DNA of 64,000 nucleotides from Torymus aiolomorphi (taxonomy: Eukaryota > Arthropoda > Insecta > Hymenoptera > Torymidae): the NCBI GenBank assembly GCA_036365515.1, contig CM070876.1, positions 93,059,800 through 93,123,799 on the forward strand, given 5' to 3'. Positions 44,840 to 55,515 of the stretch are shown here, one piece after another. Within the stretch, counting starts at the first letter, position 1. Every line of letters starts with the position of its first letter. The notes beneath the pieces are model-generated. The model made no database searches, had not been told where the DNA came from, and worked only from the letters and a program-made list of their open reading frames with translations. A program made the translations under genes and the position numbers.

Positions 44840-47800
44840 TATATGAGGCGTTTCACGTCAACTGCCCCAGCACCGCGCGCAAGCGCCAAATCGTGCTATA
44901 TCTAACTCATGTTTATGATAGTAAAATGTAACTAAAAAATTGTTTCATAAACGTTTCCGACGTATTTTTTCCTCAGCTTTCCAATGGTGTAGGCAGTTCT
45001 TCCAAAATTTTCCATTATCACCTTCAAAAAGTACAAAACGTTTTATATCGCAAAGAGTGTATTTTTAATATTTTTTTTGACCATTTAGATCGAAACGTGA
45101 GCAGTTTTTACATAGGAAATGATTTTTTTCATAATTTGCTCTGGATGTTTTCTTCTAGAAATAGAACGCGAAAGAGTAACGCAACGGCTCTTCTGCGCGT
45201 GGGACGTCGCGCGGCACCGAATGATTCATTTTTCTTTCGATAGGTGGCTTTCATATCGGTATTTTCTATCCGTGTGTGAATCGTCACGTCAAAAGTATAT
45301 AATTGCAATGACTTTTCATCTTATTCCTCTTCGAAATTTTTTCGAATTTCTGTAATACAATCAAACTTGGATTTCATAGTGTCTTTCGTGTATTTGATGA
45401 TTAAATCATCGGTAAATCTTTGTTTCGTTATTTCTTTCGTTTATTGTAGCAACTAAAATGGATTCAACTTGGAAATTAAAATGCATAAACCTTTAAATAA
45501 AAATGATCACTCTTCATATAAAATAAAAGTTTTGATCGTATTTACAACACTTTTGAGAAGCGAATATCCCTTAGTACCAGAAAAAGCCAAAATTTGTTCT
45601 AACTGCCAACGCCAAATTTACAAACATAAATAAAGTTTACCTCCAGCTGATGCTAAAAAAGCTAAAATGGTGTGTAACGATGAGTATCACAAAGCTGGTG
45701 TTGCAGTTCTTAAACAAATAATGAAAAACATTTCAGAAACAACAAATAAGCAAGAGAGAATTCAGTTACTAACTCTTGCGCCTGAGTTTTGGTCTCGTAG
45801 GGACTTAATGCGAGAATTCGCTTGCACTAAACGGGAAGCTCGCGAAGCAAAAAATTTAGTAGCTAAAAGTGGAATTTTTTCAATACCTGCTAATAAAAGT
45901 GGCAAACTACTTTGAGTCGAAATTGTAAATTCAGTGAAAACATTTTATGAAAAAGATGATGTAAGCCGAATTATGCCAGGTTTAAACGATTACATATGTC
46001 TTAAGCAGAGCAATGGTAAAAGAGAACATGTTCAAGAAAGATTACTGCTTGGTAATTTAAATGAACTGTATAGTTCATATAAAAACGAAAATGAACACGT
46101 TAATGTTGGTTTTACTAAATTTACACAATTGAGGCCACCACATTGTGTTTTAGCTGGAAGTAGTGGTACGCATAATGTATGCGAGTGTATACATCATGAA
46201 AACGTAAAGCTCGTGCTAAGTGCTATGGATCTAGAAAATTTAACAAAAGATACTAGATTGCCTCTTAAAAACTACCACAATTGCATTCAAGCAATTATGT
46301 GTAATGATGGACACGATAGATGCTATTTGGGTAACTGTTTAGATTGCCTCAATGTGTCCATATTACGTAAACATTTGCTTGAATGTTTTGATGAAAGTGA
46401 TATTTTTCAAATAAAGTATGAATCATGGTTTCAAACAGATCGGTGTATAATAGTTTCTAAAACTGTAAATGTTCATGAATTTATGGACATATTAGGAGAA
46501 AAATTGATAAAATTAAAATCTCACGATTTTTTTGCTAACAATCAATCACTTTTTATAAGTGACTTAAAAAACAACCTTCAATAAGGAGAATTTCTTATGT
46601 GTTGTGATTTTGCCGAAAATTATGCGTTTGTTATATAAAATTCTGCACAATCGTTCCACTGGAATAACAACCAAGCAACTGTTTTTACAGTTGTTGTGTA
46701 TTATAAAGAAAATGAAGAGCTTAAACATGTAAGCATTGCTGTGATTTTCGACAATCTAAACCATGATACTGTTGCCGTTTATGAATATCAAAAAGTTATA
46801 ATATCTTACCTCAAAACTAAATTCACAGTAAAAAATTCTATTATTTAACTGATGGAGCAGGTCAGCATTTTAAAAATAAATCTAATTTTCTAAATCTTCT
46901 TTTTCATGGGAAAAATTTTGATGTTCCAGCTGAGTGGCATTTTTATGCCACGGCGTATGGCAAAGGTGCATACGATGGTATATGCGCCAACCTAAAAAGA
47001 GGTGCAAAACGAGCGAGTCTGCAAGTTTTTTCTAATAATCATATTTTAACGCCAGAAAAGCTTTATAAATGGGCTAAAGATTATTGCAAAGAAACCAAAG
47101 TTTTTTATAGCAGTAAAGAATCATATGAAGATACTGTCTTGAAACTAAAACCAAGACTGGATAAGGCTAAATTCATACCAGGTACATTACAATACCATGC
47201 TATCATTCCAAATGCTGAAAGTACATTGAAGCTCAAAAAAACCTCTTTAAGTTCTGAATATCAAATCTTCCCGAGAAAAACTGCTAGAAAAAACAAAGAC
47301 AAATTATCTGCACTGAGAAAAAAGCGTTACTATAGTTACTATATTGCTTTTAGCTATGAAACTCTGGTTTTTTTTTTTATAAAAAAGCCAATAAAATATT
47401 ATTCTCACATTACAAAGAATTCGAAAGAACAGGTAAAGATTATGAAAGGTTATTAGGTAGCGAGGCAGGCCTAGTTTACGCGACGTTACGTGCGACGTCA
47501 CGCGCGGGAGAGCCGTTGCGCTACTCTTTCACGTTTTATTTCTCGAAGAAAAGATCCTGAGAAAATTATGAAAAAAATCATTTCCTATGTAAAAAATGCT
47601 CAGGTTTCGATCTAAATGGTCAAAAAAATATTAAAAATACACTTTTTGAGATATAAGACGTTTTGTATTTTTTGAAGGTGAAAATGGAAAATTTCGGAAA
47701 AACTGCCTACACCATTGGAAAACTGAGGAAAAAATACGTCGGAAACGGTTATAAAACAATTTTTTTACTTACATTTAGAATCATAAACATGAGTTAGAAA

Positions 47801-47859
47801 TAGCACGATTTGGCGCTCGCACGCGGTGCTGGGGCAGTTGACGTGAAACGCCTCATATA
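44840..47859 (+). mobile_element. DNA transposon T1 with about 370-bp terminal inverted repeats
   Basis: The left end 44840-45210 is the diverged reverse complement of 47492-47859. The termini read TATATGAGGCGTTTCACGTC on both sides. The outer TATA may be a 4-bp target duplication with the element proper at 44844-47855, or a TA duplication; the sequence cannot separate these. A transposase pseudogene lies between. The TIRs contain no further obvious subrepeats. I cannot name the superfamily. Confidence 0.85.
45466..47456 (+). pseudogene. Transposase of T1, decayed, same family as T2
   Basis: Open pieces lie at 45667-45915, 45934-46584 and 47139-47456, joined by frameshifted homology. In order: a CSNC pair near 45598-45609; a Cys/His cluster HNVCECIHH near 46170; CNDGHDRCYLGNCLDC near 46300; DFAENYAF near 46606; SFHWNNNQATVFTVVVYY near 46651; LTDGAGQHFKN near 46846; WHFYATAYGKGAYDG near 46937; and a tail with FIPGTLQYHAIIPNAE. 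The three acidic blocks (DFAEN, TDGA, KGAYDG) are the candidate catalytic core of an RNase-H-like DDE/DDD transposase. T2 shows the same blocks in the same order. The family is common in invertebrate genomes as uncharacterised proteins, as far as I recall; a name is not claimed. Confidence 0.7.
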
Positions 47860-48334
47860 GCAAAACAACGTATAAGACATAGATAAATGTATGTTTTTTT
47901 ACCTTTATCCTTAAAAAGTTAATTTTAATCAATTCATTAAAATAAAAAACAAAAAATATAAGCATTGGTTTAGTATAAAAATGAGCTATTTCTACGGGGA
48001 AGCAAAAATTACATAGTATAACATCAATGCATCGAAATAAATGCTATATTAATTTAGTGCAGTTTTCAGTGACATTTTTGAAAAAATTGTATTGAAATAT
48101 AACATATTAAACATAAAAATATTCGCAAATATAATTTAAGAGAACAAAAAATAAATATTAACCGATAGAGTATCAGCGAGCAAGGTAAATTTTGCTAGTA
48201 CAATATTGAGACAAAATAATGTATAAAATTTATTTTTCTAGAAAATAAGATACATTGGGAAATAAATATATTATGCATACAAGCTGGAATTCCTCCGATC
48301 TCTACAGCGGTTCTGATCTCAAACGTCAAAGAAA
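47860..48334. other. Non-coding DNA right of T1
   Basis: AT-rich with no gene or clear repeat. Confidence 0.5.
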
Positions 48335-48560
48335 AACCGAAGCGGCTGAGTTGCAACCTTCTTACGCGCAGAGCCGTGTTGCAACCTTCTTACGCGCAGA
48401 GCCGTGTTGCAACCTTCTTACGCGCCGAGCCGAGATGTAACGTTCTTACGCGCCGAGCCGAGTTGTAAGCTTCTTACGCGCCGAACCGAGTTTATAACCT
48501 TCTTATGCATCGAGCCGAGTTGTAAGCTTCTTAAGTGCCGAGCTGAGCTGTAACCTTTTA
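48335..48560. repeat. 28-bp minisatellite, seven to eight copies
   Basis: Units of the type GAGCCGTGTTGCAACCTTCT plus TACGCGCC recur with an exact 28-bp step at the left and more divergence to the right. A single related unit in opposite orientation stands at 41195-41230. In both places the array borders a Penelope-like fragment. Confidence 0.8.
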
Positions 48561-49009
48561 CTTCTCAGGCGACAATATACTCTCGCAGGTTTGTGTTATG
48601 CAACATGGCAGAAGCAGTTGTCAGAATCGAAAACTCTATTGCTTTTTCAATCGTTAGTAAGATTTTAAACTTTCTTTTGTAAAACTCATAGAGATGTTCT
48701 TAATTGGATGTAGTAATTCGTATCGGAAAGTGCTGCTTCCACTTTGTTGTTGTAATCTGTTTTCTCTAATGCAACTGTGACATTAGCCTTATCCGCTTTG
48801 TTTAAGAAAATGTTATAGTCTCTGTTGTTATATGTTTTTGATTATTATTATTCTTAACGAAATTATTAGTTGCCGGCGGAAGATCATACCTAACTTTGTC
48901 GTCAAGGTTGTTTAGATGGATGTCACTCTCTATGCTTCTTATAATTTCAAAAAGGATGTTATTCTTAAGGTGTAGAGTGAAGTTAAACTTTTTCACACAA
49001 ACTGAGATA
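48561..49009 (-). pseudogene. Penelope-like element N-terminal fragment
   Basis: On the minus strand, across stops, one reads NKADKANVTVALEKTDYNNKV and EAALSDTNYYIQL (about 48800-48700). This resembles the DKGN-TVV-x-SDY-K-E-LL-D-x-TY region upstream of the RT core in Penelope-like elements. Upstream residues 48802-49137 are less clear. The fragment and the one at 40480-41175 cover neighbouring parts of such a protein but need not be one copy. Confidence 0.55.
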
Positions 49010-49825
49010 CAGTTCCAAAATAAAATCCGGTACCTGGGCTTGTGCATCAACAGGCACTGGAACTTCAAAGACCACATCAGGCGAACATCGACCAAAGCAG
49101 GGAATGTAGGTACAGCGCTACAACAGATGATGCCCAATGTGGGAGGACCTAAACAAGGTAGCCGAGCACTTCTGGAGACTGTGGTGCACTCGATGCTACT
49201 CTATGGCTCGCCTCTATGGGGTGCCCATGCGCACAACGGGGCAGTAATGAAGAATGTGGCTCCGGTACAGCGACGAATTGCACTGCAAGTTATTAGCGGA
49301 TATCGTACCATATCACTGGTCGCAACCTTACTTCTCGCAGGAATAACCCCGATATGGCTACTCGCTAAGGAAAGAGCCAACGTGTGGGAGAGGCAGCAAC
49401 GAGAGGATGAGACAGCAACTCTACTGGATATCAAAAGGGAAGCCCACGCAGCACTACTGCAACAGTGGCAAGATGAATGGAGCGCATACCCTAAAGGCAG
49501 GTGGACACATACGCTTATTAGGTTCGTCAAAGAGTGGACGACCCGAGAGCACGGAAGACTCGATTACTGGGTCACGCAGGCACTCAGTGAACATGGGTGC
49601 TCCTGCGCCTACTTGTTTAAGTATAAAAGGCGAAGCGATCGAAGCTGCCAGAACTGTGGCACCGAATGGGACGACGGGGAACACGCCTTCTTCCATTGCA
49701 GATTCTGCATAGAGTCCAACTACAACAGAGTATTGGCGCACTCTTGGAGCCAGAGATACTGGTCGAAGTCGTGCTGCGTGGACCGGAAAATTGGGAGAAG
49801 ATTGCGTGCTACTTCAGGCACGTAA
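49010..49825 (+). pseudogene. LINE ORF2 C-terminal part (RT thumb and zinc knuckle)
   Basis: The reading frame contains IRYLGLCINRHWNFKDHI, SMLLYGSPLWGA, VQRRIALQVISGYRTISL and LLAGITPIWLLAKERANVW, the post-RT region typical of the R1 clade of arthropods. A C-terminal CQNCGTEWDDGEHAFFHC zinc knuckle (CX2CX8HX4C) lies near 49652-49705. The frame stays open to its stop at 49823-49825, but the endonuclease and the RT catalytic core are missing, so it is a dead copy. Residues upstream of about 49010 in the same open frame are Penelope antisense sequence and not LINE. Confidence 0.8.
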
Positions 49826-50241
49826 TCACAAAGAAGCGAAAACAGAAGAGGAGACACAGCGAATGAGGAATCACTGACCCTTGGACTAGAGGGAGGGAAA
49901 GGTCGATGCGCGAAGGAGTGTGTGTGTGAGTCTGTGTGTGGGGATGAGTGTACGCACGCGTGTGTGTGTGCGTGTGTGAATGTGAGCGTGCTGAAAAAGA
50001 AGATAGAGGTGCCCTGAAAGAGGGACATAGAAATGTGGATAAACTGTCGAGCCCGAACCCCTAATCCCTTGGCCGCAAGGCTATGGGCACGGGGGAGTAG
50101 GGATAACGACAGCAACGGCGACGGGTCCAGCGGATCAGAACGGGCCCCACTGAAAGAATGCTCATGCGGTGCCGGTGGGGTTCCGGTGTCGTAGGGCCAC
50201 TGGCTGGGGAGCTTGTTCTCCCCACGCAAAAAAAAAAACAC
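49010..50241 (+). mobile_element. 5'-truncated R1-clade LINE
   Basis: The last third of a non-LTR retrotransposon ORF2 (from about 49010 to 49825) is followed by a GT-rich 3' UTR and an A-run at 50228-50238 that ends the element in ACACATACATA. The 5' end is cut inside RT, as is usual for LINEs after incomplete reverse transcription. Confidence 0.8.
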
Positions 50242-51245
50242 ATACATAATGTAACGCGTGCGCGAGTTAGGTAATTAGGGATTCAAATTATCCGCGCCGA
50301 GCAGGTGTACTTCCTGGGGGCGCGAGCATCCCGACCGGATTGAAACGGTCTCGTGACGCGTAGTATGCCCGTCGAGTCCCGCGAAGCTGCTACGGCTTTA
50401 TGCGAGTCACGGCAGCCATCTTCGTGTGTGCTACCGTACGAGCCACATCGTGCCACCCTTCTCTCAAGTTTGATCGCGTCAGCGTCGTTCATATACAGCG
50501 TGTCCAAAAAGTCTGGAAACACCCAAATAATTTCTCAGCTGAATTACTATTGGAAAATGTTAAGGTCGCCTTTGTAGTAATTTTTTACGAGGAATCCAAT
50601 GGTGACCTTGGATTCGACCTTGGACCTCATTTTTGAGGTTATTTCAAGGTCAACCTCATTTTTTAAAATGGTAACCCCTATTTTTTATAGCGGAATCTGA
50701 AAGAGCGGAAAATTTTACGTCCGGATATGTATTAAGGTATGAGGTTGAGGTTACCCCCAGAGGTTAAATTGAGGTCAAAGTATGATTTCTTAAAAATTTC
50801 GCGAGTTCAGTGGTAAAACAAAACAAACAAAGGTAAGGTTTGGTAAGTTCGAACGAAGACTTGAAGGTGACCTCTGATTCGACCTTGAACCTCATTTTGA
50901 GCCTCATTTTTGAGGTTATTTCGAGGTCAACCTCATTTTTTTAAATGGTAACCCCTATTTTTTTAGCGGAATCAGAAAGAGTGTGAAACTTTACGTCCAA
51001 ACATGTACTCAGAACATAGTTCAAGAAGGATCTTGACGTTCATTTGAAGGTCATTTAAACTTAATGACGGTCTGATCTTGTGTAAACTTTTTATCACACT
51101 GAGCGAGGTTAATTCTTTAGTAGTTTTCAACGAGAAATCTAATGGTGACCTTGACATTGTCCTTAAAAGTCATGACAAGTTCAATTTTTTACATTTAGCG
51201 TTACCCAGGAACAACGACGTGGACGTAGTAAAATCTGTTCCCTTT

Positions 51246-51440
51246 GGGGTGCTTGATTTACGTGAGTCCCCTTGCCTCTCACGATGGGGTGCTTGATTTA
51301 CGTGAGTCCCCTTGCCTCTCACGATGGGGCGCTTGATTTACGTGAGTCCCCTTGCCTCTCACGATGGGGTGCTTGATTTACGTGAGTCCCCTTGCCTCTC
51401 ACGATGGGGCGCTTGATTTACGTAAGTCCCCTTGCCTCTC
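51246..51440. repeat. 40-bp minisatellite, about five copies, inside mariner R
   Basis: GCTTGATTTACGTGAGTCCC recurs at 51251, 51291, 51331, 51371 and 51411 (the last with one change), an exact 40-bp period. Units alternate GGGGT and GGGGC before the motif, so copies 1, 2 and 4 match and 3 and 5 match, suggesting duplication in pairs. It lies between the left TIR and the 3' end of the transposase. Confidence 0.95.
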
Positions 51441-51469
51441 ACATTTGATTTTTTAAACAGTATAACATC

Positions 51470-52546
51470 TTATTTCAAGTGCTCGAACTGTTCTCCATTC
51501 ATTTCTTGACAGTAACCTAATCGATGATAGAAAGCACCAACAGCATTTTCAATCATTTCAGTAGGAATGAGAGCTGATTCATCAATGATCCTTTCACGTA
51601 ATTCATCTAAGTTTAAGGGTTTTGTTTTGAATACACGATCCTTCAGATAACCCCAATAGAAATAATCTAGAGGCGTTAAATCGGGGGACCTAGCTGGCCA
51701 TTCAATTGCACCTCTTCGTCCTATCCATCGATTAATGAATACTGTATCTAAGTATGTGCGAACGTTTCGTGCATAATGAGCTGCTGCACCGTTCTGTTGA
51801 TACCATGTGTTATTAAAGTCCTCTCCAGCTATTTCTCTTATAGCAGGAACAATTTGATTCCGCAACATAGTTTCATACTTTTCTGCATTTAAATTGCCAT
51901 CAATAAAAAATGGTCCTATAATCCTATTATTTAATATTCCAGCCCAGACATTTAATTTTTGTGGATATTGTGACTTGGCTTCTCTTGCCCAATGAGGGTT
52001 TTCAACTGCCCAATATCTACAGTTATGCCTATTTACGCTTGAGTCAAGTTGAAATGTAGCTTCATCTGAGAAGACTATATTTGATGGAAAATTTGGATTT
52101 TGTACGATGCGTGCCATCATATCATCACAGAATTCAACGCGACGATCGAAATCATCTTCATTTAACTTGTGTATTAGCGTTACTTTAAATGGATGGAACT
52201 TCTCTCTGTTTAGTATGTTATGAATAGATGATTTACTTATTTCGTGCACTTGAGCAGCTCTACGAACGGAAGTATGCGGATCTTCGGTGAATGTTAACAC
52301 AACATCTAAAGATTTCTCTTCGTTACCTGCTGACATTGGTCTGCCTGATCGAGGTAAATCGCTGATAGTGCCGGTATTTTCAAACCTTCTAACAGTTTTT
52401 TGAACTGTTGAAAATGATAGTGGAGTTCCACCAACCCTAAATGAAGCATTAAAAATATCTCTTACGGCCCTATAAGATCGCTGCATGTGTCCCCAACCTC
52501 TCATCATGAGAATCGTTATTCTTTCTCTATCAGTGAGTTTGTTCAT
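51470..52546 (-). CDS. Mariner R transposase, open but with Asp252 changed to Asn
   Basis: A 358-residue frame with no stop. Residues about 1-115 hold paired helix-turn-helix domains that bind the TIRs (LTDRERITILMMRGWG, then RSGRPMS as the linker). The catalytic core has Asp161 in FSDEATF and Asp294 in SPDLTPLDYF. The middle position is Asn252 in QQNGAAAHYA, where the family has QQDG. Spacing from 252 to 294 leaves 41 residues, which places it with the DD41D (rosa-type) group. The AAC codon at complement 51791-51793 is one base from GAC. Loss of this metal-binding residue should abolish DNA cleavage, so the protein could at most bind ends. No conspicuous promoter seen. Confidence 0.9.
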   Translation of the reverse strand: MNKLTDRERITILMMRGWGHMQRSYRAVRDIFNASFRVGGTPLSFSTVQKTVRRFENTGTISDLPRSGRPMSAGNEEKSLDVVLTFTEDPHTSVRRAAQVHEISKSSIHNILNREKFHPFKVTLIHKLNEDDFDRRVEFCDDMMARIVQNPNFPSNIVFSDEATFQLDSSVNRHNCRYWAVENPHWAREAKSQYPQKLNVWAGILNNRIIGPFFIDGNLNAEKYETMLRNQIVPAIREIAGEDFNNTWYQQNGAAAHYARNVRTYLDTVFINRWIGRRGAIEWPARSPDLTPLDYFYWGYLKDRVFKTKPLNLDELRERIIDESALIPTEMIENAVGAFYHRLGYCQEMNGEQFEHLK

Positions 52547-52739
52547 TTTTATTACTCTTCGTAGTAGACCTTATCCAAAAATACTTTTTGAGTTGAAAAT
52601 AAAAAGAACTTTTAATTTTCAAAAAATATGTTTGAAGGATGACCAACCCTTTTCTGTGGTGGTTATGGAATGAATAATAGTTTATTGTCACTCTAACCAT
52701 ACGAAAAATAACAAGTAACAATGTTCAATATTTAAACGC

Positions 52740-52890
52740 TTCAAAAAATTTTACAATGAATCAGCTCTCATTCCTACTGAAATGATCAAAAATACTGTTG
52801 GTGTTTTCGATCATCGATTAGGTTACTATCAAAAAGTGGATGGAAAATAATTCGAGCACTTGAAATAAGATGTTAGACTGTTTAAAAAAA
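52740..52890 (+). pseudogene. Inverted duplicate of the transposase 3' end
   Basis: The plus strand here reads NESALIPTEMIKNTVG, RLGYYQKVDG and, after a stop, FEHLK. This is the C-terminus of the neighbouring minus-strand transposase in diverged form. With the matching DNA at 51451-51590 it prolongs the inverted repeat into coding sequence. Confidence 0.85.
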
Positions 52891-54307
52891 TTAAAAAGTT
52901 TACACAAGATCAGACCGTCATTAAGTTTAAATGACCTTCAAATGAACGTCAAGGTCCTTCTTGAACTATGTTCTGAGTACATGTTTGGACGTAAAGTTTC
53001 ACACTCTTTCCGATTCCGCTAAAAAAATAGGGGTTACCATTTAAAAAAATGAGGTTGACCTCGAAATAACCTCAAAAATGAGGCTCAAAATGAGGTTCAA
53101 GGTCGAATCAGAGGTCACCTTCAAGTCTTCGTTCGAACTTACCAAACCTTACCTTTGTTTGTTTTGTTTTACCACTGAACTCGCGAAATTTTTAAGAAAT
53201 CATACTTTGACCTCAATTTGACCTCTGGGGGCAACCTCAACCTCATACCTTAATACATATCCGGACGTAAAATTTTCCGCTCTTTCAGATTCCGCTATAA
53301 AAAATAGGGGTTACCATTTAAAAAAATGAGGTTGACCTTGAAATAACCTCAAAAATGAGGTCCAAGGTCGAATCCAAGGTCACCATTGGATTCCTCGTAA
53401 AAAATTACTACAAAGGCGACCTTAACATTTTCCAATAGTAATTCAGCTGAGAAATTATTTGGGTGTTTCCAGACTTTTTGGACACGCTGTATATATCGTG
53501 TGTGGAAAGCGGAGGCGCCGTCCAGTGTGCATGCAAGGAAGAGAGAGAGAGAGAGAGAGATCCCGCGCTGCGTGAGCCACACGAACGAGACAGCGAGCGC
53601 GGAGCTGGCAGCCAACCCGCCTGCCTACCGATCCTGTCCAGCGAGTGCGAGAGAGAGAGAGACAGAGCGCATCTATTGTGCGAGTGACAGAGAGCGAGAG
53701 AGAGTCGAGTGCATCGGCTGCTCCTTCTAAACGTAAGTTTACTGCTGTTATCCTTGCGCTTATTGTAAAGGCTCGCACGAAAATCGCCCCGTGCAAGTTT
53801 TGTGTGCCGTGTACGTGCGGGTGTGTGTCACCCCACCGTACTTTAACACCGCGCGCGAGAACACCAGCTTCGCCGCGCGCCGTAACGTTCGCGTGTTTAA
53901 ACGATAACGGTCGCGCGCGAACTAAGTAAGTGTTTTAATCAGCACGTGTCTCATGTTTGTAACAATTAGTGCTTTGAATATACTGTGATATCTAGTTACG
54001 CGTCGTGTTGTTCATTACAACCTGTCCTTCTCCCGGATACCACCGCCTCCGCGGGAAAACGACTCCACTGGTCGTTTTCATATCTGAGGATAGCAGCAGC
54101 TCGCTTTACTCTTCGAGCGCGCGCTTTTCACTCAGCGATCCAATTAGTTGAAAAGCGAAATTCGCATGCGATCTTCGCGTTGATTTCGGGATTTCAGGAG
54201 CAGATCCCCGGGCAAGTCATTTTAGTCTAACACCTGCGGCACCGTGTTCTAGGGAATCGCTGGCCTGTGGCTTTTTGGGATTTTCCTCCACTAGCCATCC
54301 TGTTACA

Positions 54308-54930
54308 ATACATAAATTCATACATAATATACGTACGTATTATAGAGAAAGAAAGAAAGAAAGAAGGGGTGGTGGGGGCCCCCTCCGTCGCCCCCTACCA
54401 GTGAGATACAGCCTGCCCGGATCACCGTCCAGGAGCCCTTTACGTAGAAATGAATAAACGTAGGAGGAGCCTGGGCGATTCCAGTTACATCTCCTTGAAG
54501 AAGGAAATCGAAAAAGAGGAAGTTGTGCGTTGCCCTGTGAGGGCATTTCCACACTATCAGAAATTATAGAGCAAAAACGGTTGTATGGCTGAACTACTAT
54601 GTGGAGTGTAGAATGGGGAAAAACCTCGTTAGGTGGAAAAATTCATCCGTATTATATATAATATCGTATATTATATAGTTGTAAGGTTCAAAATGGGTAC
54701 GCACCTCCTCCTCGCACCTCCACCACTCCACCCCCACCACTTCCCCACCACTTTTTACCATGAAATTCTTTCAAATTTTACGTTATTTTGAAGGGTGTCT
54801 GCCCTTCCACACCCTCCACTCTCCACCACTCCCTCCACTACACGCCACCCCTCCGCCCTACTCCAGCCCCCACCACGCCCCCTCCACCTAGCCCGCCACC
54901 TATCCCTCCATACATAATCCATTCCTCATA
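54308..54930. other. Low-complexity region with C-rich strand
   Basis: A (GAAA)n tract lies near 54345-54365. The stretch 54700-54910 is nearly pure pyrimidine/adenine (CCACC, CTCCAC repeats) with few G, so the other strand is G-rich and could form G-quadruplex structures. ORFs over it are composition artefacts. Confidence 0.6.
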
Positions 54931-54934
54931 TTAT

Positions 54935-55515
54935 GCTAAAAATTTTATATAGTGTATTTCCGGATTCGCTGGTAATGAATCAGAAATCAGATTTTGAGAA
55001 TTCGAAATGGCGAATTGATGATGGCGGCCAAAAATTGAAATATTACTGGATCTTGTTGAAAATTGTATGTACGGGATTTCTAGATTCGATGATTACGAAT
55101 CTGCACTCAGATTTTCAGAATTCAAAATAACAGATCGAAGATGGAGGCCAAATATTCGAATATTACTGGATGTTGCTGAAAATTGTATATTATGGGTTTC
55201 CGGATTTGCTGATTAGGAATATGAACGGAAATTTTGTGAATACAAAATGGCGGACAAAATTGAAATATTACTAGATTATGCTGAAAATTGTATATAGGGG
55301 TATCTGAATTCGCTGATTATAAATTTGAACTCATATTCTGCAAAATCAAAATAGCGGCCAAATATTCAAACATTACCGAATTTTGCAATTGTATATGGGG
55401 GATTTCTGGATTCGCATGATGACGAATCTGAATTCAGCTTATAAAAATTCAAAATGGCGGATCGACGATGGCACTCAAATATTAAAATATAATTGGATTT
55501 TGTTGAAAATTGTAT
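54935..55515. repeat. Tandem array of about 115 bp, five diverged units
   Basis: Each unit carries GAAAATTGTATAT, then TTTC(T/C)GGATTCG, GAATTC(A/G)AAATGGCG, GG(C/A)(G)GCCAAA(T)ATT and GGAT(T/C)(T)TG. Units start near 54940, 55055, 55170, 55285 and 55385. The last runs into repeat family X at 55515, whose other copies carry the same TATATGGCCGAATCCA junction, so the array probably belongs to that family. Confidence 0.75.

Larger units (their letters stand above)
50496..53489 (-). mobile_element. Mariner R: DD41D (rosa-like) Tc1/mariner element, 2994 bp
   Basis: The ends CAGCGTGTCCAAAAAGTC are inverted and flanked by TA (50494-50495 and 53490-53491). The inverted repeats are 598 bp each (50496-51093 and 52892-53489), very long for this group, and are filled with AAGGTCA/TGACCTT-type subrepeats. 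Between them lie a 40-bp minisatellite, the transposase on the minus strand and an inverted partial duplicate of the transposase end. Confidence 0.92.
50250..54307. repeat. LTR-like block (TGTAAC...GTTACA), split by mariner R
   Basis: Segments 50250-50493 and 53492-54307 form one block of about 1.06 kb once the mariner is removed. It starts TGTAACGCG and ends CCTGTTACA. ATACATAA stands on both sides (50242-50249 and 54308-54315). Its right part resembles the LTR at 58951-60183 (TAGTTACGCGTC and CCCGGATACCACCGCC against TAGTCACGCGTC and CCCGAATACCGCC). A solo LTR is the best reading. The 8-bp flanking repeat is longer than the usual 4-6 bp, so a TIR element cannot be excluded. Confidence 0.5.

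Noticed and set aside
49720..50247. 175-codon minus-strand ORF with His/Thr/Ser-rich sequence
   Set aside because: Antisense of the GT-rich LINE 3' UTR. The composition explains the open frame.
51246..51440. CRISPR-like regular repeat array
   Set aside because: The 40-bp units are contiguous with no unique spacers, and the context is a eukaryotic transposon. It is a minisatellite.
53463..53929. Several overlapping ORFs on both strands with Arg-Glu runs
   Set aside because: They arise from (GA)n tracts and GC-rich LTR-like sequence; no homology seen.
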